A stretch of DNA of 64,000 nt from Chamaea fasciata (lineage: Eukaryota > Chordata > Aves > Passeriformes > Sylviidae): contig JARCOQ010000016.1 of the NCBI GenBank assembly GCA_029207755.1, positions 4,035,001 through 4,099,000 on the forward strand, in the 5' to 3' direction. Below the pieces are notes generated by a model. It was not told where the DNA came from and ran no database searches. It saw only the letters and a program-made list of their open reading frames with translations. Positions 49,853 to 63,000 of this stretch are shown piece after piece. Within the stretch, counting starts at the first letter, position 1; the number at the start of each line of letters is the position of its first letter. The translations under genes were made by a program, and so were the position numbers.

Positions 49853-51376
49853 CTGTAACAAGGCAAAAAATCTGTTTGGCATAAGCACATCCAAAGTATT
49901 CCAGAAAGGAAAGACTAAGAGAAATCCTGTCACTTAGCCCCAAAGAACTTGAAGAAATAAACAGCTAAGAATGATTACAAACAAGGGAACAAAGCCCCAA
50001 AACTCAAAAAAACCCCAAACAACCCAATTCCACCCAACGCACAACTAAACGCACAAAGTAGATTTTTTTCCATCAAAACTGTATCAATATTGTTTTAAAC
50101 TTCTGCTGAGCTAATGACTGATGCCATTTCTTACACTTTCATGGGATTTTAAACCACTCTAGTCACCAAGATCTTTTTCTTAAAAGAAGCCTTGAGCAGT
50201 GGCACAATCAAGTGCTGGCCTGTTGAGATCCAGGAGGAATTGTCTGGCCAACATCGTCCCGCTCCTGGGAACCACACACCCCTGATGACACAGAGGATGG
50301 GACACAGCTCTGAGAAATCTTGGGAAAGAAGAGCAAGAAAACACTCGCAAATTTATTTCCACCTGAGTTTCTTCTGCCCTTCCAAGAAGTATTTGTTAGG
50401 AAACGATTTTGGCAGCACTCCTTGAGGTATTTTGCACCTGTCATTTACAATGCTTACTTATAAACCAAGAAGTTGAATTAAAAAGCATCTTTTTCGGTTC
50501 TCCTTACGTAAGGTTGTTTTGCCAGGGAAAAAACAAAAGAGGAATGTAAACTATAAAAAGAAAACGATAACTGCAAAAGAAAGCAAAACAAATCCTCAGC
50601 ACTCAAGAATAAAGGCAATAACTGATACTAAGTCCTTTATAAAACACTGATTATGTTTCAGGATGGTACCTCTTTAAATATGTGTAATTTTGTCTGCATA
50701 GGAAGCTGCTGAATAATTACATGATCAATTATCAACTCCTAGATGTAAATTTTTACTACTGTGGCACTATATCGTGTAGGGCCTTTGTAAGTTTAGGGAA
50801 ACTATAAACTTAACTGAGGGTTTAAAGTATAACCTGCTTTGTAATACTAAAATAACTGAGAGAACAAAGCATGAAGCAGTTTCAGATGCATGGCACAACT
50901 TGATTGCTAATGATAAAACTTCAGGCAGATTAAGCAAAGCACAGTAAATCGCAGAACTTCTAGTCCCACAAAGATAAATTATGTGTGGAGCCTTTAATTA
51001 GACCTTTTCCCTGTAAATTTTCGATTTAAAATCTACTCTATACGCACTTTCCATTTTAGAGATGGTAACAGACAAAAAAATGGAAAATTCGCTCATTTTA
51101 CTGAAAGTGAGGACACCCTTGTCCATTTCAAAGACTAAGATGACAGTTCTTGGGCTTAGTGAATTTCAAGTAAGATCCGGACTTGAAATTGCAGTTACCG
51201 GTGATGTCTCCTTTTCCTGATGGAAAGGGAAGGGGTTTCAACAACATATTTGGAACTTCTTTGCAGGACAAAAACCAGAATCCAGACTGCAGTGAAAAGC
51301 AAACGCAAGAATACTATCACAAAAAAAACCCCGTTGGCCTTATACTGACCAATGAGGGAAGCCCCGCACGCTTTTA

Positions 51377-51437
51377 AATTTAGTTTTGACAACTGAGTAG
51401 TACTGATTAGTGCTGCTAATTTAGTTTTGACAACTGA
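51377..51437. repeat. 20-bp direct repeat
   Basis: AATTTAGTTTTGACAACTGA occurs exactly at 51377-51396 and again at 51418-51437, start-to-start 41 nt. Confidence 0.85.
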
Positions 51438-52133
51438 TTACCAGATCTCAAACACTGAACACCTGCAAATATCAACGGATATCGAGAATAACTCAGATCC
51501 AGCACTTTTTCAAAATCTATCAATGTAATTAATTTGGACGTAACATTTCTTTGACGAAGTAGCACAAACATTACACAGGTATTTTTGCTCCCCCACTGTT
51601 CACTGTAAATAGAGGTTCTGTTCTGTTCCTGTACCACTGCTGAAAACAAAAATTCACATTGCCATGCGTGTTGAGCACTTTCCCCCTCTGCGATTCCCAT
51701 AACAGACTTCTACCAGTATGATACTGACGAGCAAAACGGAACAAACAGTTGCTTTCCTCCCATTTGGAAAGTTGCATCAACGTTGTTTAGATCCTTTTTT
51801 CCTTATTCTCATCGCGACACCCATCAGTTAATGCTCGGATCTAAATATTTATGTTTGGTCTCCGCTTTGCATACAATAAATCACAGCTCAGGAGGGTTTT
51901 ACACAAGATCCCGTACACAGACCCGCGTTCAGCCAGGGAGTATGCGCCTATATCTCAGTACAAACCAAACACTTCCAGCAGTGAGTGTGAAAAAACAAGA
52001 GCAGCACACGAGCCAGAAACAAGAAGCAGGAGGAAACTACTCCGGGAGAAGCCCAGGCAGAGTCACCTCGCTCCATCACCAACCGCACGGCACACGCCGC
52101 CGGGAGCAAACACAGCCCGGGGCAGCGCGGAAC

Positions 52134-52161
52134 GCACACACACACACACACACACACACAC
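52134..52161. repeat. CA dinucleotide microsatellite
   Basis: A run of about 13 CA units is followed by a C run, at the USP42 edge of the CpG island. Confidence 0.9.
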
Positions 52162-52230
52162 CCCCCGAGCTGGTTTTACTTTCGATACAAAATGAAAGGC
52201 AGCAGAGGGGAAAGCGATTGAAGAGTTTAC

Positions 52231-53407
52231 CGTGGCCGAGCAGGCGGCGGGCAGCGCTCGGTGCGGGGCAGCTCCGGGCTCTGAGTCCCGGGGCCGTTGG
52301 TCGCGGCGAGAGCGAGCCCGGCGCCGCGAGCCCCGGACCCCACCCACAAGCGAACCGGTACCGCCAGCGCCACGCCCGCGGCACCGACCCGCCTTCCCCC
52401 GCTCTGCCCCCCCGAGGGGTCCCGCTTCCCGAAAGCGTTCTGACACCGGCAGCGAAAGGCCGCTGGCAGGGGCAGGGACGGGCACCGCACGCAACATGTC
52501 CGCGCTCAGCGCGGCAAGAGCCCAAACACACACAAAACAAAAACCACCCCGACACTCAGGCGAGGGGGGCCGGGAACCGGCCCTGGAGGAGCCCCCGCCT
52601 CGCCCTTCTTCCCCTAACCCGCACACCGCCCGGCTCCCAGCCCCGCGGCTCCCCACCCGCGCCGTGCCGCCTCCGCCGCCCGGCCCCGTGCTGACCTGTC
52701 CGGGCCCGCGTCCCGTTCTGGCCCGGGGGCAGGACCGCGGCGGCGGCACCCAACGGCGGCTCCGTGCCCATGGCAACGCGGGGGGGCGGGCGGCGAAGCG
52801 AGCGCGGAGCCCCCCGGGCACGAGGCGGAGGGCCCGCGGGAGCCACCGCCGCCGCGCCGCGCCGCGCGGGAACAACGCGGGGCCAGGCGGGGCACGGCGC
52901 CGCTCCCGCCGCGGGACCGGCCGCCCTCCCGCCCGCGCCGGGACGCGGGGGAGCCGCGCCGAGTCCCCCACGCCGACAGCAGCAGGAGTAGGAGGAAGGA
53001 GACGCGGGCGCCGGCGGGACCCCGGCGCGTAGCGGAGAGGGCGGGCGCGGAGGCACCGCCGCGCCGGGAGGGGGCCGGTCCCGCCGGCCCAGGGGGTGGC
53101 GGCGGCGGCGGCGGGGCTGGGTCCCTCCGCCGCGTGCTGGGGACGGCGCCCCGCCCCGCCCGGGGGTCCCACCCCCTCCGGCTGCCCGCCAGCCAGGAGG
53201 GCAGCGGCCGAGCGCCCGGCCCGCGCCCCGGCGCGGTGGGCTGGGCTGGGCTGAGCCGGCTGCTCCCGCCGGTCGCTTTCCCTTCCCTTTCCCGGGCCGG
53301 CCCCTCCCCCCGGCCCATTGATTTCCAGGCGGGAGGCGCACGCGGTGCCGCCGGGCTGTGCCGGGGCCGCCGCCGGGCCCGGCGCTGCCCCCCCCAGCCC
53401 CATTACC
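52231..53407 (-). other. USP42: Probable USP42 5' UTR exon zone
   Basis: At least three minus-strand donors fit a non-coding first exon: CCACG/GTAAAC at 52231, GGACAG/GTCAGC at 52696 and GAGCCAG/GTAATG at 53407. Any of them could splice to the acceptor before 49852, so alternative first exons are plausible. The transcription start cannot be placed from sequence alone. Confidence 0.4.
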
Positions 53408-53845
53408 TGGCTCGGCCCCGCTTGACTCGGCGCTGCCGGGTCCCCCTCGCCGCAGCCCCCGCCTCAGCCCGGCCCGCTCCGCCTACTGTTACAGTCCGTC
53501 GGGGAACAATGACGTCCCTCCGCCGGCCTCTTGCATCCGGGGCCCGGCGCCGGCCGGGCAGGCGGGCGGGCGGGGGGAGGAGAGGAGGCGGCGGCGGCGG
53601 CGGGGGGAACAGCGAGCGCCTCCGGGTCACACGGGGACCGGCACCGCCCCTGTGCCGCGGCCGGGAGCCGCTAGAGGGGGCTCGGCGACCCCCGGCCCGG
53701 GCGCGGGGCACACGCCGGCTGCGGGCGGCGCCGGTCCCCGTGCGGAGGGGAGGGGACGCTCCGCTCCCCGCCGCAGACCTTCGGTACGAGCTCGTCCCCG
53801 CCTCCCGGGCCGAAGGTTTCGCTCTCTGGTTCATCCCTCTGGTTC

Positions 53846-53881
53846 ATGTTTTATCGCTCCGCGCCCAAAGAGCGGCCATAA
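53846..53881 (+). other. EIF2AK1: Short upstream ORF before EIF2AK1
   Basis: ATG at 53846 opens an 11-codon frame (MFYRSAPKERP) closed by TAA at 53879-53881. It is in frame with the main start 120 nt downstream, so the TAA also proves that the main ORF cannot begin earlier in this frame. Whether it is transcribed depends on the unknown start site. Confidence 0.4.
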
Positions 53882-53965
53882 ACGCTGGCCCGGTCCCCGG
53901 AGCCGCCCACGGGGGGCTGGGCGGGCCCCGCCGGCCGCCGCGGAGGGGACCCCGGCACCCGGCAC

Positions 53966-54050
53966 ATGAGGGGCGGGAGGGCTGCGGCCCTGCGGGCGCC
54001 GGTGCCCGCCATCGAGTTCCCTGAGGAGAGCCCGGAGCCGCGCTTTGACG
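53966..54050 (+). CDS. EIF2AK1: EIF2AK1 exon 1 (start)
   Basis: This ATG is the first after an in-frame stop at 53879. It encodes [20 protein letters not shown] and ESPEPRFD, with donor GTAAGC. The end of this segment ([18 protein letters not shown] after splicing) matches the mammalian HRI N terminus, which supports the start. The context around the ATG is weak (C at -3). Confidence 0.88.
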
Positions 54051-57000
54051 GTAAGCGGTGCTGAGGCAGCCCTGTGGGCGAGCGGGGAAATCGCCCCTTT
54101 CCCCCGGCTGGCAGGGAGGGAAGCAGGGTAGAACCGCCGCCTTCCTCTTCCCGTCCTTCCCCACCGCTCCGAGGCAGCGGCGGCCGCGGGGGTGATGCAA
54201 GAGCGGCCAGGCCCTCAGCAGCGCCCTGCCCCGAGGCCGCCGTGCCGGCTCCCCCGGCCTCGGGCACGGGGCGCCTCGGCCTCCCCGGGCGGCTGCTTGC
54301 CGTCTACACTTAAAGAAATTAATTAGCTTCCTAATTAGCCTCTTAAGCTACTCGCTCAGTGGCAGCGTGAGTGCTGCCTCTGCGAGCCGCGGTTGTGTTG
54401 GAGCCGTGGCTGGCTGTGCATTGTTTTGTTGTTTAGTTAAATAGGTGTCGGCTGAGACTTAAGCTCATTCGTCTGACTGTCCTCTTCCAGAATCGGATGT
54501 GCCGGCGGAGCTGCGGGTTGCAAACGGGTCGCAGAAATTTGTGAAGTTCACTTCGACCATCCAGAACCAGCTGCTGCTTGTGTCACTGCTGGAGCATCTC
54601 TGTCACATGTACACGCACAACCCCGTTCACTCCAGGGGTTTGTTCCGAAGTTAGTAAGAGGAGTTCATTCCTGGCTCTCAAACTGCTTTACTGCAATATG
54701 TGCCAGACCCTTCTGTGCAGAATTACAGTGGAATATCAATACAAAGCTGTAGGTTTCATCCCGCTGGGACAAGAATGATTCTGTGAAGATCATGAATACC
54801 TCAAATCAACAGAATTGGCAATGACAACTTGTCTTATTTTTGAAAACAGTAACAGAATATTGCTGTAGATGTAAGGATCAGACAGTTCTGTTCCAGCTAG
54901 ATCATGTGAGTTGCATCATGAGAAGGACAGCAGGGTGAATTATATTACTGTTAAATGTGATCTAAAAATGCTGGTAGAAGAGGAATTCAATAAAATATTT
55001 GCCAAGAAATAGTTGCAGTAGAGTCTTCACTAAATAGGTCAACATTATATTCTGTGAAAATCTGAGTAGATACCTCTGCAAATTCTTTATTTTGCCATAA
55101 AGTCCCTTGATATCATTCAGGGAATTTTCAGTTTTAAGTGCGAAGTGTTACTTTTAAAATATCTTCTTGGTATATGACTTATCATGGGTATTTTGTTCAT
55201 TTAGGCATATACTTAGTGCATTTAAGAAAGCATATTCATGGGTTTTGTCCCTACTTTACATCACTGCAGACAATAAAATTTAATGTGTTTTTCATAGCTA
55301 AAATTTTTGCCATTCATAACGTCACAGTTGCACCCCTCTCCAGCATTTATGAGCTTTCGTTTGCCACAGTTTTTACTCCAAATGAGAAAGATGAGGTGGT
55401 GGAAGGGAGCAGCTTCATTCTCTGTCATGAGTATGTGCACAAGTGTGTGGGTTTGGATGGGAGTTAGAAAATCGTGACACTACCACTTGTGATTAGAAAT
55501 CCATCCTCCTAATTGTGAACCTGCTTTGAATTTTTTCTTTTCACTGATCAAAAATAGTCCAAAAGTAAAACGTAAGTGAATAGGTGGATGTTTGTATAAT
55601 TCATCTGCTGAGTTGAGGAAGAAGAGGAGATGCAGTTGTGACCCTGGAAGTCATGGCAACTAACTGTATTATGTGAAGGGATTCCCATAGAGCAGCTCTA
55701 GTTTGGATTGAATTAGTTTTAATTGCTAAGAGTAGGGGAACAGCATTAGAGTAGAAGGGGTTGTTCAGTTTTTTGGACACAATATCTTTCAAATAAGATT
55801 TCTTGCTTAAAAATCGTATGTGGTCTTATTGGCTGGCTCTATTTAATGTTTTTCTGGCCTTTCTCTGTTCCTTTGTGCAGTTCTTCGTCAGACTTTCACG
55901 AGGACAGGTTTACTCTCCCCTTTTGTCTTTTGTGATGAGTTCAGTACTGTAAGACTGCAGCACAACAGAGCCATTACTGAATTGATGAAAGCAGCTAATC
56001 AACAAATACTTAACGGGGTAAGCTCTGTTACATGTCTTCGGCAACCTCTGCAGTAAGGAGCTTTTGTTTAGGGGTGATTTTAATATTGGATTGGGTCTTT
56101 TTAATAATTATACAAAATAACTCCTTATCTGTTTGGGATGGCATGCTCTGGTTGTATAGGTGCAAACCGGTCTTTGAAGCCATCAATATTTTGTATCTTA
56201 TTAAATAGTAATAATAAAACAAGGGGGTTTTTTATAAACAAAGGCAAGGTGTAAGTATTGCTACAGCTTTTTTTGACAGACATCCATTTTCAACTTTAAA
56301 TTGTTGGTTATGCTAACACTCTCATATTTACATTAGTAGAGGGTGTAGTTTGTGTACTTCAGGTTGAATCAGACCTGTTTGCTTATCTTGCTGCTTGAAC
56401 TAAGCTAATTAATTTTGTTTTAAACACATTTTAGGGCCCTGATTTTATCCTGTTTGCCAGCAGAACTCTAAAAAGGGCAGTGATCTCCCCAGCAGAGAGA
56501 TGTTAACAGATTACCAGTGGGATAATAATACTTTAATTTGCTGAAGCTCTCTGCAGCATGTGAATGGCTGTCAGTCACCTCGTCTTCTTCCAAGAAGGAG
56601 GTTGCAGTTTCTGTTTTGATGAAGCTGTCTGTGCCACTGGCACAGCAGACATGTTACTCTTTTTATATGTCACGTTGCATTTTGTTGTTTTGTAGGAACT
56701 TGATAACGGAGAGTCTCTTGCAATTGGGTACGTATTCAAAGCATGTAGAAATACTAAATTAACTCCTTCCCTAAACTTCTGTGCGCCACTCTGGATTTAA
56801 TTAATACTGCATTTCATATTTTGGCTCTGAAACATAGAAAAAAAGGCAAAGGTTTCTCCATTTTCTCAGAATGATGTGGGTGATAATTTGTTCTTCAGTC
56901 CGACTCTCGTAGCCAGTGCCACAGTTCAGGAATTCAAGATTTATCAGGCATCAATGTAAAAGAATTAATCTGCACACCTCTGTTAAAACAGAGAATGGAT

Positions 57001-60000
57001 TTGTAGCATGTGTGCATGCTCTTGCAGTCTGCTGGTTTTCAATATTCACTGAACCTCAGGCTGGTACATTATGGTCATGTCAAAGTACTTTCTTCTTCTT
57101 TTCATAACGTGAATAATATTTTTGGAATGTGTACAACTGTATCTTACTTGTAAGTTGTAATTTAGTTTAATGCAACCTAACTTTTCTCAATTAGGGAGAA
57201 AGAAGTTCTCTTTGAAGCACAGACTTCACGATACTTGAATGAATTTGAGGAGGTTGCAAGGCTAGGAAGAGGAGGATATGGCAAAGTATACAAGGTATTC
57301 ATTACCTCCCATATAAAAATGCTCTGTTTATATATCTAGTTTTTCATTGGAATTTGGAGTTACTGTTTCAGCTGTACTGCCAAATGTTTTTTGAATAGAA
57401 GAGGTGCAAATCTATACCTTAGAAGAAAGTTGGTGTGTAATAAGGTTTGTTTTTCAGAAGCAGGATGTATCAGATGTTTTACTTTGTGTATTTTGACCCT
57501 TTTAAAGGGAATGAAAACTCCTTATTTGACATGTGAAGTATTATGGTCTATTGGAACTGATTGGTCTGAGCACCCCAATGCTTTAGTTGTGGCTGCTTTT
57601 AAAAAATGAGCCTCGGTATGAACATCAACTGTCCAAGCCAATGCTGAGTTGTGTAAGTACTTGTAGTGTATGGCCAGCCCTAGTTTCCCCATGAGGGATA
57701 TGGCATGTGGAAACGACAATCGTGGTCTCACATATTTATTGAGGACCTGTTAAGCAGTTATCAGGACCTGTCCTATCCGTGTGTGACTGCAGGGGCCTAA
57801 TCCCAGTTTCATTCCCTGATACTGGTGATACTCCATAGGAATGAGGTGCAGAAATAAAATTTTGGAAAATAGTGAGTTTGAAAGGATTTAATTAATCCAA
57901 GCACATTAACGTCTAATTTTCTCCTCTTGTAATTGTTTTCAGGTCAGAAACAAGTTAGATGGTCAGTTCTATGCTATTAAAAAAATTAAAATTAAGAAGG
58001 CTACAAGAAGAGATTGCATGAAGGTATTCTTCTTCCTGTATTTTGTCCCTGTTTTAACTCCTCTGTAGCTTATTCTGTTCTGATTTATTAATGTAGCTAA
58101 TACAATTTTTTATGCATTCTGAATTTCTAAAGGTTTGGGCCTATCAATACCTAGTGGAAAAAAAGCAAATGAGATGCATTAAAGTCCATTAAAAGAACTA
58201 TATTAACTACTTGAATTTGATCATCTCTTCAGTCAATTTTTTTAAAAGCTTTCAATTTTTTTTCTGTTACTGTAACAATTTCATCTCTTCTTTCTCTCTT
58301 ACTTTTTGTTACCTTTCATGTTCACTAAGCACCCCGAACAAAGGAGTGTCACACTGTGGTTTTTTTGTTCTTTTTAGGTGCTCCGAGAAGTCAAAGTGCT
58401 GGCTGGGCTGCAGCATCCCAATATTGTAGGCTACCACACTGCTTGGATGGAGCAAGTTCAAACAGTACATCCAAAAGGAAAGTACAGCTCTTTGTCTAAT
58501 TCTTGCTTGCATCTTACAACCTCTGTACTGTTATTTTCAGGAGGGTATTACTTCTCTGATAAAATGACTATTTTTTTCCCCTCCTTAAAAGAACTGAAAG
58601 AAAAGGAAATCACAGGTGATCACCAGGTCCTTCTGTGCACTCAATCCCTCCTTACCAAATAATTTATCTGTTACTTAATGATTAATTTGGAACTGTGGAA
58701 ATATTAGCTTTACTTGTGGTAAGACATGAGGAGGATTTTAAAGTTTTGTGATGGTCAGTGAAATGCAGTGAAAACCTTTTAATGCAAGAAGTAGTGAGTT
58801 GATGAGAAGAATGAATGCTGAGGAATGAACCACCTCAGATATTGGGGGGGAAGTGATGAATCAGACAAAAACGCCACAAATTTGCAACTGTGTTTTGAAG
58901 TCTCAGAGATACAACAAAACTAGAATAAGCATCACAGCATGCTTCTCTTTGGATCTGGAAAAGATCTAAGAAAAACTGAAAGAGCCTGGAAGTATATACT
59001 TTGAAGGATAAAATCCCCCCACCTAAAACTCTTTGTTTTGCTTTCCAAGTTAGATTTTTTAAACTTGATGAATTGTGTTTGTAGACCTGCACTGACAGAG
59101 CAATTGTATTTTTTGTGTTTCAGCTACTGTCTGTAGCTGTTGAGAATTTATCTACTTTTGTGTTCATTTTACACCTTCTCTGTTTTTCTCTTCAGGTTCT
59201 TTGTTCTCAGCTCTTTGCACGCTCGGCCCTTTGGTCCCTTTGTAACCCTAATCCACTGGTCGCTTTCTAGTCCTTTCCTGGAATGCCTTTAGCAATTAAA
59301 TCTTTTGATCCTCTCTTAGTGGGAGGTTTGGCTATGCTCTGTATAACTTTATTGCTTTCCAAGTCACTGACTTGATGCCCATCCAGCCATAAACACAAAA
59401 GAAAATGCATAGGAAGTTGACAGTAGAGTAGAACAGGCAAAACTTTTTAACCAATGATCCAGAGAATCGCGAGGGAAGCAATTGTTTAATGCTGGGGGTC
59501 CTTCATAAGTATTTAATGGTGGTAATGGAAGTGTGTAATGAAATCTATAGGTAGCTTCTGTGGTACTTAATGGTTTCCCTTGTCTTACAAAATTGATGTT
59601 TTATATTTGCTTCTGTGTCCTAAAACAGATTTTTCATCAAAAAATGCATTTTTAATGACAATTATTTCTAAGATATCAAATGTCTTCAAAACAGCAGCAG
59701 TGTGATGTGAAGGGTGATGCCTTGTGGAGCTGCTTCTTTAACTGTGTGTTATTCTATGCATTATTACATACTCTGTACATATATTCTATTTCATAAAATA
59801 CCATAATTATCTTTGCATCCAACAGGTAAAACAGTAATGGAGTTGCAACCATTATTTTTGGAGCAAGAGAGTAGCAGGTGAGTATTACTAATCTCAGTGG
59901 TAACGTATCTTAAACTTTATCTTCAGCTGTCCAAAATCCCTGCTGGTAGAAAGTATTAAATCAGCTGGAGCCTGAACTGACTGTTATGTAATCCTGGTGT

Positions 60001-63000
60001 TTTTTGTGGGGAAGCAGCTGAACTCTTGGGAGTGCTGTTTGCAGCTGGGGAAAAAAAAAAAATCAGTCTGGTGTATCACAAATAGATGGTATGAAACCGT
60101 GTACTTATTTGGGTTTCTCTCCCTTTGTTATTTTCAGTGATCACTGTCACATCCAGAGTGTGGAAGGTGGTAGTTCAATTATCTTTGCTGACGTTACCTC
60201 ACAAGAAAAGAAGTCCTGTGACAGTACCAGTCTTAAAAATGAGCGTAGAGAATCAGTGCAGAATATGGATGTAAGGAATGATTTCTCCAACAGTGATAGC
60301 AAGGAGTGTGTGAGACCAAATAAATGTGAATTATCCATAGAACTACAAGAAGGCTTTGTAAATAATGTTTATAATTTATCAACTGATGTGGACAATCATT
60401 CAACACGGGGGCCTCATTCCAGTCTGGATCCTGGTGCTAGCACTGAGAGCGAGTCCTGCTCTGAAAGCAAGTCCTGCACTGAAGTATGCTCCAAAAATGA
60501 GGTAGCACTCTGTGGAGAGTTTGAGGTAAATACTTGTCTGCTCTCTAATTTTGTGGTGTTTTTAAAGTAGTTCAGTAGACGGTGGAAATGAATGATTTAT
60601 AACAATAAATTTAAAAGAAGGGAATGACTGCAAGCAGAGCCAAAAGTTCAGACTATTTTTACTTAAGTGGGTAACATCATTCATTACAAGGAAGCTGACC
60701 AGAGGAGCTGGCAAAGCTCAGCATCTCTGAGGAACTTTCCATGTGTTAGGCATCTTGAATCTTTCAAAGTACCTGCATGAATAAAAAGCACTACTGCTGC
60801 ATTAAACAGCCCCATCAAAATTGAAAATCTTCAGCTTTCACTAATGAATGCTAAAGCAGCTGTTAATGATGAAAGTGTCTTGGTACAGCCATGTGGTGCC
60901 CATGCAGTGTAGGAGTACATGGGAAAGAGATAAAAGCACATTTGAGCAGGGAAGCATTTGTGCTTCTGAAACCTTGTTGTCTTTTATACCATACCACTGC
61001 TCTGTTTTGTGTAACACAAGCAGCTCTGGAATGCTCCAAGCTTTTGCTTTCACTCGGAGTTCCCTCTTGCTAGACAGCCAGTTTTAAATGTGTCTGCTCA
61101 AGTTGTCCAGGTTATCAGGTGAACTGGTCCATTACTGGAAACTGAGCTGCATATTCAGGGTAATAAACAGTTGGACTCAAAGGTCATTTCCAACCAAAAC
61201 AATTCTGTGATTCCATAAAATGCCATATCAAGAAGTTGATTTTTTTCTGCTATTTTATATTGATTAAGCTGGAATAAAACTCTGTTTAGTATTTCTAGAG
61301 GGTTTCAAACTCTAATTTGAATATTAAAGGCACATCTGGCAGTTTTGTTTGCATTTATCATATAACAATTGTTAAAATTTAAGAAACAAGCAAAAAACTC
61401 CCCCAAACTAGATAGCATTGTTGCGTCTGCTTTTTGAGTGCAACGGATTGCTAATACTACACTTGATGTCCTTTTGGAACCTGTTTTTGGAGGGGTTTCT
61501 TGTTTAATAAATTTTGGTGTTTATTTGCTTTAAAGAAAATAACTAAGGAAATACTGTTCATGTTCCAATGGTAAAATTATGGCCCATTATTTTTCCGTTA
61601 GGTGGAGTATCAGTTGATGCTTCATATACAAATGCAGCTGTGTGAAATATCCTTGTGGGACTGGATTGCTGACCGTAATAAAAGATACAGCAAGAGATCA
61701 GAGGACACTTCTAGTAAGATTCATCACTGTCTTATTCATTGTAAAGCAAATAAATTTTTTTTTGATAATTCGAAGTGCAGTTATCCAATTTTATTTTACT
61801 TCAGCAGCTTGTAATACAGATCTTCATTAAATTCCTTAGTCATTTCATCAAATAGGAGCTTGTATTGAATTTTTCCATGATAGATGTTGGTAAAAGAATT
61901 GAAATTCCTGAGTTTTAGACAGCTCTTCAAAAGAGAATGACTGAATGCCTGAGGCCTAGTTGTTACCAGGGGAGATCAGTGTCTGGGCAATACTCTGTAT
62001 TTGAAACAGAGTTTTTTATTGACAGAATCTGCTGCTTCTCAGAAAGCTGGTTAAAGGCTAATTTATCTGCTGCAGGAAATACAATTATATCATTTGCTCC
62101 AGACAGGTTAATTTGTAATAGGCTAAAGAATGTAACGTTGGCTTTTTTTCTGAGTGACCAGGGGGTTCTCCTGCCCTCCTACCAAGCAGTCATCAGTAAC
62201 TGTTGACTCTTGGAAGAGCAAATCCAATGCTCTTAAAGCAGCAGAGACATGTTCCATTCTCTGGGGCGGGTGTATAAAAGCAGCATATGCACATCAGGTT
62301 GTAAAACAAAATGTGTGATTAATGTTTTATCTTGGTTTTAATCACTCTTAAGGTAAATCTGTTCTTTTCATTCCTAGAGACAGGTTTACCAGCAAACTGA
62401 CAGCTGACTTCCACTAATCTCTCCTGTAATCATCATCTTTAAGCTTTCATGAGCTAAAATATGATGTTCTTGGTCAGGAAATGACAGAATTATGATGGCA
62501 TTTGAGCTTGTAAAATGCTGTTTTCACACATTTTCATGGAAAAGGTGAATGTTATCATAGGTTAGACATGAAGAAATAGAAATCCAAATGTAAATGGTGA
62601 GTGTTCAAAAAGACACATTAAATATGGGTCATTAGAGCACAGAGACAAAGTAATTTAATAAAATAGTAATATGAGGTCAAAACAAGGAGGTGCTAATTTT
62701 ATTTAGGACAGCTACAGCCAGAGGAGATGGAGGAATTTCAGAGGGTAGCACAGCAGCAGCAGGATTAGGAACAAAACAAAAAGAGTGTAAAGCAATACAG
62801 ACAGCATGTCACTACGTAAATTAGTATGATTTTATCTGGAACTGTATTTTTCATGCTAGGTCAAGACTTACATGAAAATAGAGTTTGTTAAATTCATAAC
62901 CAAATAACTGTCTGATGGGGTTTGGAAGACTCTTTTGAGGAGGACATATATTCATGGTTCCTGAACTTTCCTTTTGGGAATTTTGATGTTAGTGACTTTT

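Larger units (their letters stand above)
49853..52230 (-). other. USP42: USP42 intron 1 (approximate)
   Basis: This 2.4 kb of AT-rich sequence between the coding exon 2 and the CpG island carries a 20-bp direct repeat at 51377-51396 and 51418-51437. The upper boundary depends on which first-exon donor is used. I see no other gene. Confidence 0.55.
52050..54300. promoter_or_regulatory. CpG-island divergent promoter of USP42 and EIF2AK1
   Basis: The region is extremely GC- and CpG-rich with GGC repeats (about 53096-53115 and 53587-53604), unlike the AT-rich flanks. It has no TATA box near either start. A CRE-like TGACGTC is at 53510-53516 and an RFX half-site-like CCATGGCAAC is at 52769-52778. 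Its position between the two divergent 5' ends indicates a shared housekeeping promoter. Long open frames on both strands here come from the lack of A/T-rich stop codons. Confidence 0.8.

Noticed and set aside
51783..52694. 303-codon plus-strand open frame running into the CpG island
   Set aside because: It crosses the CA microsatellite and then becomes Arg/Pro-rich in GC sequence, antisense to the USP42 5' zone. Nothing supports translation.
52063..54267. Many long open frames on both strands (up to 446 codons) in the GC-rich block
   Set aside because: Stop codons are rare in CpG-island sequence. The translations are Pro/Arg/Gly/Ala low complexity, overlap each other on both strands and match no family. 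Only the short EIF2AK1 exon 1 is supported by splicing and homology.
58582..58615. A separate small EIF2AK1 exon after the TTAAAAG acceptor
   Set aside because: It would need an upstream exon ending in phase 1, which the canonical exon 7 GT donor does not provide. It makes sense only as part of the extended exon 7 considered in the findings.
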